Below are positions 17,007 through 25,578 of a stretch of DNA of 64,000 bases, one piece after another. The stretch comes from Synechococcus sp. CB0101 (lineage in GTDB: Bacteria > Cyanobacteriota > Cyanobacteriia > PCC-6307 > Cyanobiaceae). The notes below the pieces were generated by a model that was not told the DNA's origin, did not search any database, and saw nothing but the letters and a program-made list of their open reading frames with translations. A program made the position numbers and the translations under genes. The first letter of the stretch is position 1. Every line of letters begins with the position of its first letter. Location: the NCBI RefSeq assembly GCF_000179235.2, contig NZ_CP039373.1, positions 1,643,860-1,707,859 of the forward strand. The letters run 5' to 3'.

Positions 17007-18179
17007 TCAGGCGAAGTTCGAGGCAGTAAGTGTAGTAAGGTTAACAGACTGGAGGATAATAGAGTTGTTGCTTGCTGCAAGTGCAGCTGCAACTGTTTGA
17101 CCAACGGCTGTTGTGGTTACGAGAAGGGTATCACTGCCGCTGTTGTTGGTAACGGCTGTGAAGACGCCGGTGGTTGCGTTAAAGCTACCAGAGACAGAGT
17201 AGACAGTCCCGGCTGCGTTTGCGGCTTGCTGGGCTGCTGTTTGTTGGTTGAAGTTGGTGGGTGCTGTAGCGCCACCGCCCATTCCGCTGATGATGTCACC
17301 GTTCAGGCCGAAGGCGAAATCGGTGATGAAATCAACCGCACCTGCGCCATAGGTGTAGACAGCGCCAGCAACAGCTGCGAAAGCCGATACACCCGAAGCT
17401 GCACCACCTTGGATATAGGTGTCAGTACCAGAGCCGCCGGACATGGAATCACCGCCAGCACCGCCAGTAATACGGTCGTTACCGTCACCCCCAGAAACAG
17501 TATCAGATCCACCGCTGCCGGTCAGGTTGTCAGCGCCAAGATCCCCTGAGATGAAGACGGCACGAGCAGCATTGCCAGCAGCGGAGATGGTGTCGCTACC
17601 CTGACCACCATAAATTGTCGAACCGCTTCCAGTCATGGCAGCAACGTTCGTGATGGTGATTGTGTCATCACCATCCTGACCGTTAACAATTCCGCTCGTC
17701 AGGGTGACTGAGAAACCAGCAGAGCCCAGAGTGATTGCGTCGTTTCCTTGGCCACCAACAAGCTTGCCGTTGTTGGTGAAAGTCGACAAAGCAGTGGATC
17801 CACTGCTCATTGTGTCGTTGCCATTGTTGCCATTGACCAGGCCACCGTTGATGTTCTGGACGGCAATGGTGTCGTTACCTTCAAGGCCGGAAACGGTGGC
17901 CGTTTGAATGGTGCCAGTGATAGTGATTAGATCATCACCGTCATCGCCGGTAACCAGGCTGTTGCGGAAGCCTGCAGCATTAATTGTGTCAACACCAGCA
18001 CCACCGCGAATGGTGTAGTTGTTGGCTGGGTTTGTTTGCAGCGTGATGAAATCGGTATCGCCTTGTGCGCCGATGAAAACTGCGGTTGCGAGAGTGCCGG
18101 GCGCAAAAGTGGTTGTATCAACACCAGAAGTGCCGATCAGGGAAGTACCGCCGGCGCCGACAGTTGTGGTGAAAGCCAA
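17007..18179 (-). CDS. RTX-like calcium-binding secreted surface protein
   Basis: The 390-residue product has no signal peptide but a run of glycine-aspartate nonapeptide-type repeats between about 60 and 255 (GGAGVDTI, GDDGDDLI, GLEGNDTI, GGQGNDAI, GQDGDDTI, GGDGNDRI and GGAGGDSM), which form calcium-binding parallel beta rolls after export. The C-terminal 100 residues (GSFNATTGVF, GSDTLLVTT, a final LTASNFA) look like the uncleaved export and surface-association region of cyanobacterial type I substrates. Composition is rich in Thr, Ser, Gly and Asn, with almost no Lys or Cys. It lies 131 bases downstream of hlyD on the same strand and ends at a strong terminator, so it is the probable cargo of the adjoining exporter. 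Confidence 0.8.
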   Translation of the reverse strand: MAFTTTVGAGGTSLIGTSGVDTTTFAPGTLATAVFIGAQGDTDFITLQTNPANNYTIRGGAGVDTINAAGFRNSLVTGDDGDDLITITGTIQTATVSGLEGNDTIAVQNINGGLVNGNNGNDTMSSGSTALSTFTNNGKLVGGQGNDAITLGSAGFSVTLTSGIVNGQDGDDTITITNVAAMTGSGSTIYGGQGSDTISAAGNAARAVFISGDLGADNLTGSGGSDTVSGGDGNDRITGGAGGDSMSGGSGTDTYIQGGAASGVSAFAAVAGAVYTYGAGAVDFITDFAFGLNGDIISGMGGGATAPTNFNQQTAAQQAANAAGTVYSVSGSFNATTGVFTAVTNNSGSDTLLVTTTAVGQTVAAALAASNNSIILQSVNLTTLTASNFA

Positions 18180-18310
18180 GGTTCTCAGTCGAAAGAGAGC
18201 TCGGGGCCATGTTAGAGCACGGACTCCCGCAGGTCAATTATACAGAGCGCTGCTGTGCCAGCAAGTGAGTTGGAACCTTCGATTTTGTCAGGGGTTGATG
18301 ACGCGTGGCG

Positions 18311-19453
18311 TCAGATTTTGCGGAGCGAATCGGCTTTGTCCTTGAAGCTGCCCAGCAAGAGCTGCAAATAGCTCACTTTGCGCAGCTTGATGCTCGCTTG
18401 CAGGCTCATGCCCACCTGGAGCGGGAGAGACCGGCCGCTTTTCAGCTTGAGCTGCTGAGAGGCCAGGCGGATCCACACCGGGAATCGATATTCCTGCTTC
18501 AGCTGATCCGGGGGCAGCGCGTCTGATCCCACCTGGCGCACCTTTCCCTCCAGCACCCCGAAGTCGGTGGCAGGGAAGGAGTCGATGCTCAGGTCGGCTT
18601 GTTGTCCGGTGTGCACAAAACCAATGTCACCGCTGGGCACTTCCACCCTTGCCTCGAGTTTGTCGAACGGCACCACCTTGAGCACCGGATCAGCGGTACG
18701 GCTCACGTAGCCAGGCGCTTTGGCCTTCAGTTCAAACACAAGGCCGCTTACCGGTGAACGCAGCGTTTGGTAGCGCAGATTCAGGTTTTGCTCGGCGAGG
18801 TCGCTGCGCATCTGGGCCACCTGGCCTCGCAGTTGCTGAACGGTTTGCTCCAGGATCAGCACCTGGCGGCGGCGATCCACCTGGGTTTGCTCGAGTTTGC
18901 CTTGCACCTCGGCTACCTGGTTTTGCTGTTGGAGCAATTGCAAGCGGGCACTGGCGCCTTCACGTTCGAGCTCGACGTAGCTGCGTTCGATTTCCTGTTG
19001 GAGTGCCAGGTTTTTGCGCAGCATCTGCTGCTCGGTGCTGTTCAGCTCGAGGTATCGCTCGAGCTCCTGTTGCTTGAGGGCCAGCTCCTGCTGTTTGAGG
19101 GCGATGCTTTTTTCAAGGTTTGCCTGCCGTTCGCTGCTGGCTTCGGTGTCGAGCTGGAGGAGCACCTGGCCTTTCTCCACCTTGTTGCCTTCCTTCACGA
19201 GCACCTGCTTCACCACTCCGTTGAGCGGGATCTGCACTTCGCTCACGCTGCCGATCGGCTCGAGCTTGCCCGGAGCGCTCACGATTTCCTCGGTTTGCGC
19301 TAACGCCAACCAGGCCAGCGCAAATCCGGTGGTGCCCACCAAACCCCAAGCCGAAGCCCGCATCCACACCGGTGATTGCTGCAGCGCTTCCTGGCTGTGG
19401 GATTGGCGCACCCGTTGTTCGATGGCGCTCTGCGCCCGCTTGAGCAGCTGCAT
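18311..19453 (-). CDS. HlyD-family membrane fusion protein of type I secretion
   Basis: The 380-residue periplasmic adaptor links the ABC exporter to an outer-membrane channel. One membrane helix lies at about 33-52, followed by the first lipoyl half-motif (VSAPGKLEPIG, VQIPLNGVV), a long glutamine/leucine-rich coiled coil at about 105-220, and the second lipoyl half (LRSPVSGLVFEL). A beta-barrel region closes the protein. The ATG shares a base with the exporter stop (TGATG), so the two are coupled. No TolC-like outer-membrane gene is in the window; it is presumably encoded elsewhere. Confidence 0.9.
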   Translation of the reverse strand: MQLLKRAQSAIEQRVRQSHSQEALQQSPVWMRASAWGLVGTTGFALAWLALAQTEEIVSAPGKLEPIGSVSEVQIPLNGVVKQVLVKEGNKVEKGQVLLQLDTEASSERQANLEKSIALKQQELALKQQELERYLELNSTEQQMLRKNLALQQEIERSYVELEREGASARLQLLQQQNQVAEVQGKLEQTQVDRRRQVLILEQTVQQLRGQVAQMRSDLAEQNLNLRYQTLRSPVSGLVFELKAKAPGYVSRTADPVLKVVPFDKLEARVEVPSGDIGFVHTGQQADLSIDSFPATDFGVLEGKVRQVGSDALPPDQLKQEYRFPVWIRLASQQLKLKSGRSLPLQVGMSLQASIKLRKVSYLQLLLGSFKDKADSLRKI

Positions 19454-22401
19454 CAGCTGGCCTCCTGTTGGCGGAACAGGGCGAAATAGCGGCCCTGCTT
19501 GGCCATCAGCTCATCGTGGCTGCCGGTTTCCACCACAGCACCCTGATGCAGCATCACGATCAGATCGGCGTTGCGGATGGTGGAGAGACGGTGGGTCACA
19601 AAAAATACCGTGCATCCGGTGAGCGCTTCCCGCAGGTTGTTGCATACCCGGCGTTCGGTGTCGTAATCCAGCGCGCTGGTGGCTTCATCCATCACCAGAA
19701 GCTTCGGGTTGGCGAGCAGGGTGCGCGCGATGGCCAGGCGCTGGCGTTGGCCCCCTGAAAGGCCCGCGCCCCGTTCGCCCACATCGCTGCTGTAGCCAGC
19801 CGGTAGACCCATGATGAATTCATGGGCGCAGGCCACTTCGGCTGCGCGCACGATTGCTTCGCTGGTGGCGTTGGGATCGGTGAGGGCGATGTTTTCGCTC
19901 ACGCTGCCGGAAAACAGCAGCGGTTCCTGGGGCACGATGCCCACCTGCCGGCGCAGGGAATAGAGCTCAACTTTGTCGATGTCGTAGCCATCGATCAGGA
20001 TCCGGCCCTGGTTTGGGGCGTAGAGCCTTGGGATCAGCTTCATCAGCGTGCTCTTGCCGCTGCCGCTCTGGCCCACCACGCCCACAAAGGTGCCCTGGGG
20101 AATGGTGAGGTTGATGTGCTTGAGCACCTCCGGTGTGCCGGGGTTGAAGCTGAAGCTCACATCGTCGAATTCCACAGCGCCGTGCAAGGGCGGCAGGGGG
20201 ATCTTCTTCTTGTCGGCCTCGTTGGATTCCTCAGGTGTGTCCACCACATCCGCCAGGCGCTCGAAGCTCACGCGCAGCTCCTGGATGTTTTGCCAGATGT
20301 TCGAGAGGCGCAGCAGCGGCTGGGTCACATAGCCCGAGATGATCCGGAACGCGATCAGTTGGCCGAGGGTCATCTCGCCCTTCAGCACTAGGGTGGCGCC
20401 CACCCAGAGCACCAGCAGCTGGGAGAGCTTCTGAAGCACCTGGCCTGTTTCATTCAGGGCTGTGCCGGTGATGGTTTTCTCGAAGGTGCGCGCGATGTAT
20501 TGGCCGTAGCGCTCTTGCCACTTCCAGCGGCTCACCATCTCCACGTTTTGTGCCTTCACCGTTTGGATGCCGGTGAGCACTTCCACCAGGTGGGCCTGGG
20601 TGCGTGCGTTCTCTTCGGCGGCCTGGCGGAACTGGCGGCGGAATAGGGGCGCCCCCAGCAGTGTGAGCCCCACCTGGATGGGCACCACAGCCAGCGCCAC
20701 AAAGGTGAGCACCCAGCTATACAGAGCCATCACCACGATGTAGATCACCGAATAAGCCGCATCCAGCACGGTGGTGAGGGCCTGGCCCGTGAGGAAATTG
20801 CGGATCTTCTCCAGTTCGGCAACGCGAGTGCCCAGTTCACCCACGGGGCGGCGATCGAAGTAGCCCACCGGAAGGCGCAGCAGGTGATCGATCACCTCCG
20901 CGCCCAGGCGCGTATCGATGCGGTTGGTGGTGTCGGCAAACAGGAAGGTGCGCAGGCTGCCGAGCACGCCCTCGAGCAGGGTCACCACCACCAGGCCAAT
21001 GCCGAGCACCTGCAGTGTGTCGAGGCTGCGCTGGGTGATCACCTTGTCGATGATCACCTGGATCAGCAGCGGGTTCGCGAGGGTGAACAGCTGCACCACA
21101 AACGAGGTGATCAGCACCTGGATCAACACGCCGCGGTAGCGACGCAGCGCCGGCATAAACCAGCTGAGGTTGAACTTCTGTTCTGGTGTGGCGGTGGTGC
21201 GATCCACCAGCACCAGCTCGATGCCTTCGGGGTAGTGGGATTCGATCTCCTCGGGGGCGAGCTGCACCCAGCCCTGCTTGGGACTGGCCAGCTTCAGGCC
21301 GCGGGCATTGGCATCCACCGCGAGGGCAAAGCCTCCGTTGAAGGGCAGCAGGCAGGGAGTTTGCATGCGGGTGGCCATGGCCGCCGGGATCCGGGCACCC
21401 ACTGCGTGCAAGCCCATGCCTGCTGCCAGTTGCCCCACCAGCGGAATGCTCGGTTGTTGGCCGCGCCGCAGGGCATCGCGCACGGTTTTTTCAATCGCAT
21501 CGCGCCGGAAGGGCAGCTTCAGCAATTGCGCCAGCATCTGGAAGCAGGCCAGCGTTTCTTCCAGCGGCCCCTCGCCGCGTTGGAGGGTGATCTGCTCCGC
21601 CAGGCTGGCTTGTCCCAGGCTCAAGCTGGTGGCCTGGGGCAGGGCTGGGGCTTCGGCTGCGGCTGAGGCCGTTGCTGTGGCAGCGCCTTCAGCCGAGTTG
21701 GCTGTGTTTTGGCCGTGTTCGAGAGCGTCGGCCAGCTGCTGCGGGATGGCGATCAGCCGTAAGGGCAGGGGCGGCTTGGCGGAGGGGAGTGGATTGTTGT
21801 CCACCAGCGCGTCGCCCAGCTCCGCACCCTCGGCGTTGGCGCTGGCCACATAGAGCTTCAGCTCGGTGGCTCTGGCTTCGGCGATGGCTTCAGGGTTGGC
21901 CGCCACCAGCCGCGCTTGCTCCAGCAAGGCATTGAGGCTGTTCACCAGGCCATGGGGAACCTGGCGTGCACGGGCGGCCAACACGGCGGCCAGCTCGGCC
22001 AGTTCAGCAGGGAACAGCTGGCGGTGGCACCAGGCCTGAAATCTGGGCTCGCTTTGGTACAGCTCCAGCACCAGCGCATCAGGCAGGCTCCAGGCCTCCA
22101 GATCGGTGGCGGCTGTGATGTCTTCACAGCCCTTCACGCGCAGCAGGGAGGCCAGGCCCACCACCGCTCCAGGGCCCATGCGGCCGAGGGTGATCAGGTT
22201 GTGGGCCTCCAAGCCGAGCAGGCGTGCGGTGCCCTCACGGATCAGCAGCACTTGGTGCGGGATCAGGCTGCGCTCGCACAGTGGCTGACCGATCCGGAAT
22301 TGCAGCAGCTGTGCGCCTTTCTCGAGCTTCTGGCGGCCCGCTTCACTTAGCTCCGAGAAGGCTTCGTGTTGCAGCACCGAAGCAAAGGAGGACACCGTCA
22401 T
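19453..22401 (-). CDS. Type I secretion ABC exporter with cNMP-binding-like and C39-like domains
   Basis: A 982-residue exporter. Residues 1-125 resemble a cyclic-nucleotide-binding domain (IREGTARLLGLE, GPGAVVGLASLL). About 255-400 resembles a C39 peptidase-like domain, but the catalytic QxxxxDCG motif is missing (LEETLACFQ occupies the place), so it likely docks substrate without cutting. The membrane domain spans about 425-720. The ATPase domain has GQSGSGKST (777-785), LSGGQ (881-885) and MDEATSALD (904-912). ATG 22401 overlaps the parvulin stop as ATGA; an ATG at 22482 lies within that gene. The neighbouring HlyD and RTX genes indicate export of the RTX-like protein. Confidence 0.88.
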   Translation of the reverse strand: MTVSSFASVLQHEAFSELSEAGRQKLEKGAQLLQFRIGQPLCERSLIPHQVLLIREGTARLLGLEAHNLITLGRMGPGAVVGLASLLRVKGCEDITAATDLEAWSLPDALVLELYQSEPRFQAWCHRQLFPAELAELAAVLAARARQVPHGLVNSLNALLEQARLVAANPEAIAEARATELKLYVASANAEGAELGDALVDNNPLPSAKPPLPLRLIAIPQQLADALEHGQNTANSAEGAATATASAAAEAPALPQATSLSLGQASLAEQITLQRGEGPLEETLACFQMLAQLLKLPFRRDAIEKTVRDALRRGQQPSIPLVGQLAAGMGLHAVGARIPAAMATRMQTPCLLPFNGGFALAVDANARGLKLASPKQGWVQLAPEEIESHYPEGIELVLVDRTTATPEQKFNLSWFMPALRRYRGVLIQVLITSFVVQLFTLANPLLIQVIIDKVITQRSLDTLQVLGIGLVVVTLLEGVLGSLRTFLFADTTNRIDTRLGAEVIDHLLRLPVGYFDRRPVGELGTRVAELEKIRNFLTGQALTTVLDAAYSVIYIVVMALYSWVLTFVALAVVPIQVGLTLLGAPLFRRQFRQAAEENARTQAHLVEVLTGIQTVKAQNVEMVSRWKWQERYGQYIARTFEKTITGTALNETGQVLQKLSQLLVLWVGATLVLKGEMTLGQLIAFRIISGYVTQPLLRLSNIWQNIQELRVSFERLADVVDTPEESNEADKKKIPLPPLHGAVEFDDVSFSFNPGTPEVLKHINLTIPQGTFVGVVGQSGSGKSTLMKLIPRLYAPNQGRILIDGYDIDKVELYSLRRQVGIVPQEPLLFSGSVSENIALTDPNATSEAIVRAAEVACAHEFIMGLPAGYSSDVGERGAGLSGGQRQRLAIARTLLANPKLLVMDEATSALDYDTERRVCNNLREALTGCTVFFVTHRLSTIRNADLIVMLHQGAVVETGSHDELMAKQGRYFALFRQQEAS

Positions 22402-23144
22402 GCGGGAGAGGTCTGCTGGCCGGTGTGGTCCGACGCCTGATTGAGTCGCTTCAGGATACCGACCGTTTCCTGCTGCACCCATTCTTCAAACAGTTCGGCA
22501 GCCATCTGTTCGGCCACGCTGTCGTCGAACCGAGCGGGTGTGTAGCTCTCCAGGCGAGCCACCAGCCACCACTCCTGGATCTGAAACGGGGCCAGCAACG
22601 TGCCCGGTGTGCTGGTGCGCAGCCGCTCAGCCAGCGCCGGGTGGGCCTGGTTCAGCGGCACAGGGCCCACGATCCCTTTGGTGTTGCGCTCCGGGCCCTC
22701 CGCGTAGCGATGGGCCAGATCCGCAAAGTTGGCTTCACCCCCGCTGATGCGTAGATACAGCTCCCGGGCCAGGCCTCCGTCTTGCACGCGCAGCAGGCTG
22801 TACACCACCCGATCCAGGCGCTCTTTGCGCTCCAGGAAGCGTGCTTCCGCCTTGCTCAGAAACTCCCGCCGGTAATGGGCGCGCACCCGCAGGGGCAGCA
22901 GCACCTGCCAACGCCAATGCTCCGGGTTGATGCCCTGGTCGCGCAGGTGCTGCTCAAGGGCCGCCAGGTCGTCGTGGCCGGAGCGCTCGAGTTGTTGGGC
23001 GAAGGCTTGTTCGGTTTCCTCTTGGCTCAGCGCTTCCTGGCCCACCGCAGCGGCCACCACCTCCGCGCGCACCAGCTGCTGCCAGAGGTTGTGGCGCTTG
23101 AGCAGCTCGATCGCCTGCGGATCCAGAGCTGTGAGGGCCTGCAT
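22398..23144 (-). CDS. PpiC-type (parvulin) peptidyl-prolyl isomerase
   Basis: The 248-residue product has an N-terminal helical SurA-like region (1-105) and a parvulin domain at about 108-205 with RLDRVVYSLLRV, ELYLRISGGEANFADLAHRYAEG, GIVGPVPLN and EWWLVARLE. It lacks a signal peptide, so it probably acts in the cytoplasm. It overlaps the exporter gene by 4 bases (ATGA), so it is part of the secretion operon and may keep the cargo export-competent. I start at ATG 23144; the frame continues to 23321 but would then run across the tRNA gene. The isomerase activity is family knowledge, the chaperone role inference. Confidence 0.75.
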   Translation of the reverse strand: MQALTALDPQAIELLKRHNLWQQLVRAEVVAAAVGQEALSQEETEQAFAQQLERSGHDDLAALEQHLRDQGINPEHWRWQVLLPLRVRAHYRREFLSKAEARFLERKERLDRVVYSLLRVQDGGLARELYLRISGGEANFADLAHRYAEGPERNTKGIVGPVPLNQAHPALAERLRTSTPGTLLAPFQIQEWWLVARLESYTPARFDDSVAEQMAAELFEEWVQQETVGILKRLNQASDHTGQQTSPA

Positions 23145-23254
23145 GAACAGTGGGCTTGGGTTGGGATCCGGTTTAGCAGGGCCATTTGACCAGCGGCACC
23201 TCCGTGGTGCATGCTTTCGGGGTCGGCGACGCCGGCATGCTTGCCTAGCAAGCT

Positions 23255-23326
23255 GCGGATGTAGCTCAGTGGTAGAGCATCTCCTTGCCAAGGAGAGGGT
23301 CGAGAGTTCGAATCTCTTCATCCGCT
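23255..23326 (+). tRNA. tRNA-Gly (anticodon GCC)
   Basis: A complete 72-base cloverleaf without an encoded CCA end. The acceptor stem pairs GCGGATG with CATCCGC, the D-arm is GTAGCTCAGTGGTAGAGC, the anticodon loop TTGCCAA presents GCC at 23287-23289, and the T-arm contains GTTCGAATC. It marks the border between the secretion locus and the GT4 gene. I found no second copy of its 3' end in the window that would mark an integrated element. Confidence 0.97.
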
Positions 23327-23353
23327 TGATTTGTGTCCTCCGGCTATTTCGTG

Positions 23354-25036
23354 ATGCCTGAGGAGATCACGCTGTTTCATCCGGCTGGTTATCTCCAGGC
23401 TCCGGAGGGCCAACCATTTGGCAAAGATGTAGCCAATGTTGGCCTCTTTTCAGCGCTCGCGCGGCATGGCGGCTACCGCCGCATCAATGTGTTGCACCGC
23501 AGCGGCGCCGGTGCATCTGAGCTCGGGCAGCAGTTTTTCCCCCCCCATCAGCCCCAGGGCGTGCTGGCCACCGGCGGCCTGTGGGATACCGACTTGGCCC
23601 AGCGTTCCGGCATGTTGCTGCGCGGCGCTGCTGCGCTCTCCGAGCTGGCCTGGCTGCGGCGGACAGCCGCTGCCGATGCGGCCTACAGCCTGGTGGGGTT
23701 GATTCACACGATCGCCCCGCCCTTCATTCGCAGCCAGATCGCCGCCTCCGCCCAGGCGCCGGTGCATCCCTGGGATGCGGTGATTTGCACCTCACCCTCC
23801 GTGCAGGCGGCCATGCAGGAGATGTTTGCCGCCCAAGAGGCCTGGATGGCCGAGCGCTTTGGGGCCACACGCCAGCCCAGGCCGCAGTTGCCCTTGATCC
23901 CCCTGGGGGTGGATGTTCCGCGGCTGATGCAGCAGGGCGCCGATCAGGCCGCCCGGGCCAGCCTGCGCAGCCGCCTCGGCCTGGCTGACGACGACCTGCT
24001 GGTGCTCTGGGTGGGCCGCCTCTCCTATTTCGAGAAGGCTTTTCCCCAGGTGATGATCCAGGCCGTGCATCAGGCCGCCGAGCGCTCGGGCCGGCGGATG
24101 GTGCTGGGCCTGGCGGGGTGGTTCCCCGGTGGCGAGGCCGATCAGCAGCTGTATCTCGAGGCTGCCCAGCAGCTCGCGCCTGGGCTGCAGGTGAGCATCC
24201 TCAACGGCGGGAAGCCCGAGCTGTTGGCTCAAACCTGGGCTGCGGCCGATGTGTTCCTTTCCTTGGTGGACAACATTCAGGAAACGTTTGGTCTGGCGCC
24301 GGTGGAGGCCATGGCGGCAGGCCTGCCGGTGGTGGTGAGTGATTGGGATGGCTACCGCTACACCGTGCGCGATGGAGAAGAGGGTTTTCTTGTGCCCACC
24401 CTCGGCAGCCCCGGCGGTGCCCCCGGCGAGCTGCTGGCCCATCTCCACAGCCTCGAACTGGAGACCTATCAGACCTACGTGGGCGCCGTGGCCCAGCACA
24501 CCGCGGTGCACGTGAACCGCGCCGCCGATGCCCTGGTGGCCTTGGCTGAATCGCCCGAGCTGCGCGCTCGCATGGGAGCCGCCGGCCAGGCCCGGGCTCA
24601 GGCTCTGTTCGATTGGCCGGTGGTGGTGAGTCAGTACAACGATCTCTTTGCCGAGCTGGCGGAGCGCCGTGGTCAAGCGCTTCAGGCTTCCTCTGTGGCT
24701 GGCGGCGCGCGGATCCAACCCAGCCGCGGCGACCCCTTTGCTGATTTCCGAGGATTTGCCACCAGCGTGCTGGAGCCAGATTTGGTGTTGCGCCTGGCCC
24801 CCGGCGTGGTGCCCGCTGATCTGGAGGCTCGGCTCGGCGTGAAGCTGAACCGCCTTTACAGCGGGCTGCGGGGCAGCAATGCCGAGGCCCTGGCGTTGCT
24901 TCAGGCCCTGGACGCCGCTGGCGGCGCCGGGCTGCTGGTGGATCAGCTGCTCGCCGCAGTGGCCGCTGATCGGCGTCCTTATCTGGAAACCACCCTCGTG
25001 TGGCTGGCCAAACAGGGCCTGGTGGATTGGCTCTGA
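23354..25036 (+). CDS. GT4-family glycosyltransferase
   Basis: A 560-residue GT-B enzyme. The N-terminal half has FHPAGYLQAP and GKDVANVGLFSAL, unlike most short GT4 proteins. The C-terminal donor domain starts near LVLWVGRLSYFEKAFP and contains ETFGLAPVEAMAAGLPVVVSDW, whose Glu residues bind the donor sugar. The last 120 residues, after the GT fold, form an extra helical region. The ATG at 23354 is chosen over GTG 23333 because it starts the conserved part and leaves room after the tRNA at 23326. Its acceptor is unknown. Confidence 0.8.
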   Translation: MPEEITLFHPAGYLQAPEGQPFGKDVANVGLFSALARHGGYRRINVLHRSGAGASELGQQFFPPHQPQGVLATGGLWDTDLAQRSGMLLRGAAALSELAWLRRTAAADAAYSLVGLIHTIAPPFIRSQIAASAQAPVHPWDAVICTSPSVQAAMQEMFAAQEAWMAERFGATRQPRPQLPLIPLGVDVPRLMQQGADQAARASLRSRLGLADDDLLVLWVGRLSYFEKAFPQVMIQAVHQAAERSGRRMVLGLAGWFPGGEADQQLYLEAAQQLAPGLQVSILNGGKPELLAQTWAAADVFLSLVDNIQETFGLAPVEAMAAGLPVVVSDWDGYRYTVRDGEEGFLVPTLGSPGGAPGELLAHLHSLELETYQTYVGAVAQHTAVHVNRAADALVALAESPELRARMGAAGQARAQALFDWPVVVSQYNDLFAELAERRGQALQASSVAGGARIQPSRGDPFADFRGFATSVLEPDLVLRLAPGVVPADLEARLGVKLNRLYSGLRGSNAEALALLQALDAAGGAGLLVDQLLAAVAADRRPYLETTLVWLAKQGLVDWL

Positions 25037-25117
25037 GCGCCGTCTAGCAGCTTTTCCAGTTGCTTCGGAGCGTCTAAGTCGAATCCGTTGACTTTGCTTG
25101 AATGTCGGGAGGCGTTG

Positions 25118-25339
25118 ATGGCTCAGGTGACGGCCCGACTGCCCGATGACCTGACGGCCGAACTCGATGCGGTCGCGCAGCAGCTGAATCGATGCCGAGC
25201 TGACGTGATTCGCCAGGCCATCGAGTACTACCTCGATGACATCGAAGATCTACGAGCAGGAGCCGCTTCCCTGAGGGATCCCGCCGATCCTGTTCTGGAT
25301 TGGGCTGAGGTGCGCGATGTGCTGCTCGCTGCGGATTAA
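25118..25339 (+). CDS. Ribbon-helix-helix (CopG-type) antitoxin
   Basis: The 73-residue product opens MAQVTARLPDDLTAELDAVA, a ribbon-helix-helix strand and first helix, then CRADVIRQAIEYYLDD and an acidic tail. It overlaps the following RelE-type toxin gene by 23 bases, typical of RelBE/ParDE operons. The ATG at 25118 begins the DNA-binding strand; the frame extends to ATG 25088 but those residues do not fit. Confidence 0.85.
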   Translation: MAQVTARLPDDLTAELDAVAQQLNRCRADVIRQAIEYYLDDIEDLRAGAASLRDPADPVLDWAEVRDVLLAAD

Positions 25340-25571
25340 ACGCAGCGCTGCCAAGGCGCTGGCTGAGCTTCCCAACGCCGACCGCCTCCGCCTCGTGGCT
25401 GCCATCGACAAGCTTTGCGAGGTTCCGGCAGCTGGCTCAGCGCTCAAGGGCGAATTCGAGGGACTGCGTCGCCTGCGCGTGGGTCGCTATCGGATCGTGT
25501 GCGAGTGGCAGCAGCAGGAGCTGGTGGTTCTCGTGGTGCGTGTTGGGCATCGCAAGGAGGTGTATCGCTAA
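25317..25571 (+). CDS. RelE/ParE-family toxin
   Basis: The 84-residue product has the RelE-fold order: IKRSAAKALAELPNADR (helix 1), KLCEVPAAGSALKGEFEGLRRLRVGRYRIV (core strands with the conserved Arg) and VVRVGHRKEVYR at the C-terminus, typical of ribosome-dependent mRNA endonucleases. The ATG at 25317 lies inside the antitoxin gene. The frame is intact, so the module is likely active. ParE gyrase inhibitors share the fold, but the HRKEVYR ending favours RelE. Confidence 0.85.
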   Translation: MCCSLRIKRSAAKALAELPNADRLRLVAAIDKLCEVPAAGSALKGEFEGLRRLRVGRYRIVCEWQQQELVVLVVRVGHRKEVYR

Positions 25572-25578
25572 CTCTTAA

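Noticed and set aside
17300-18000. Regular short repeats that might suggest a CRISPR array or minisatellite
   Set aside because: They are the coding repeats of an RTX-like protein, of uneven sequence, with no constant repeat and spacer lengths.
23255-23326. tRNA-Gly as the attachment site of an integrated island
   Set aside because: No second copy of the tRNA 3' end and no integrase gene were found in the window.
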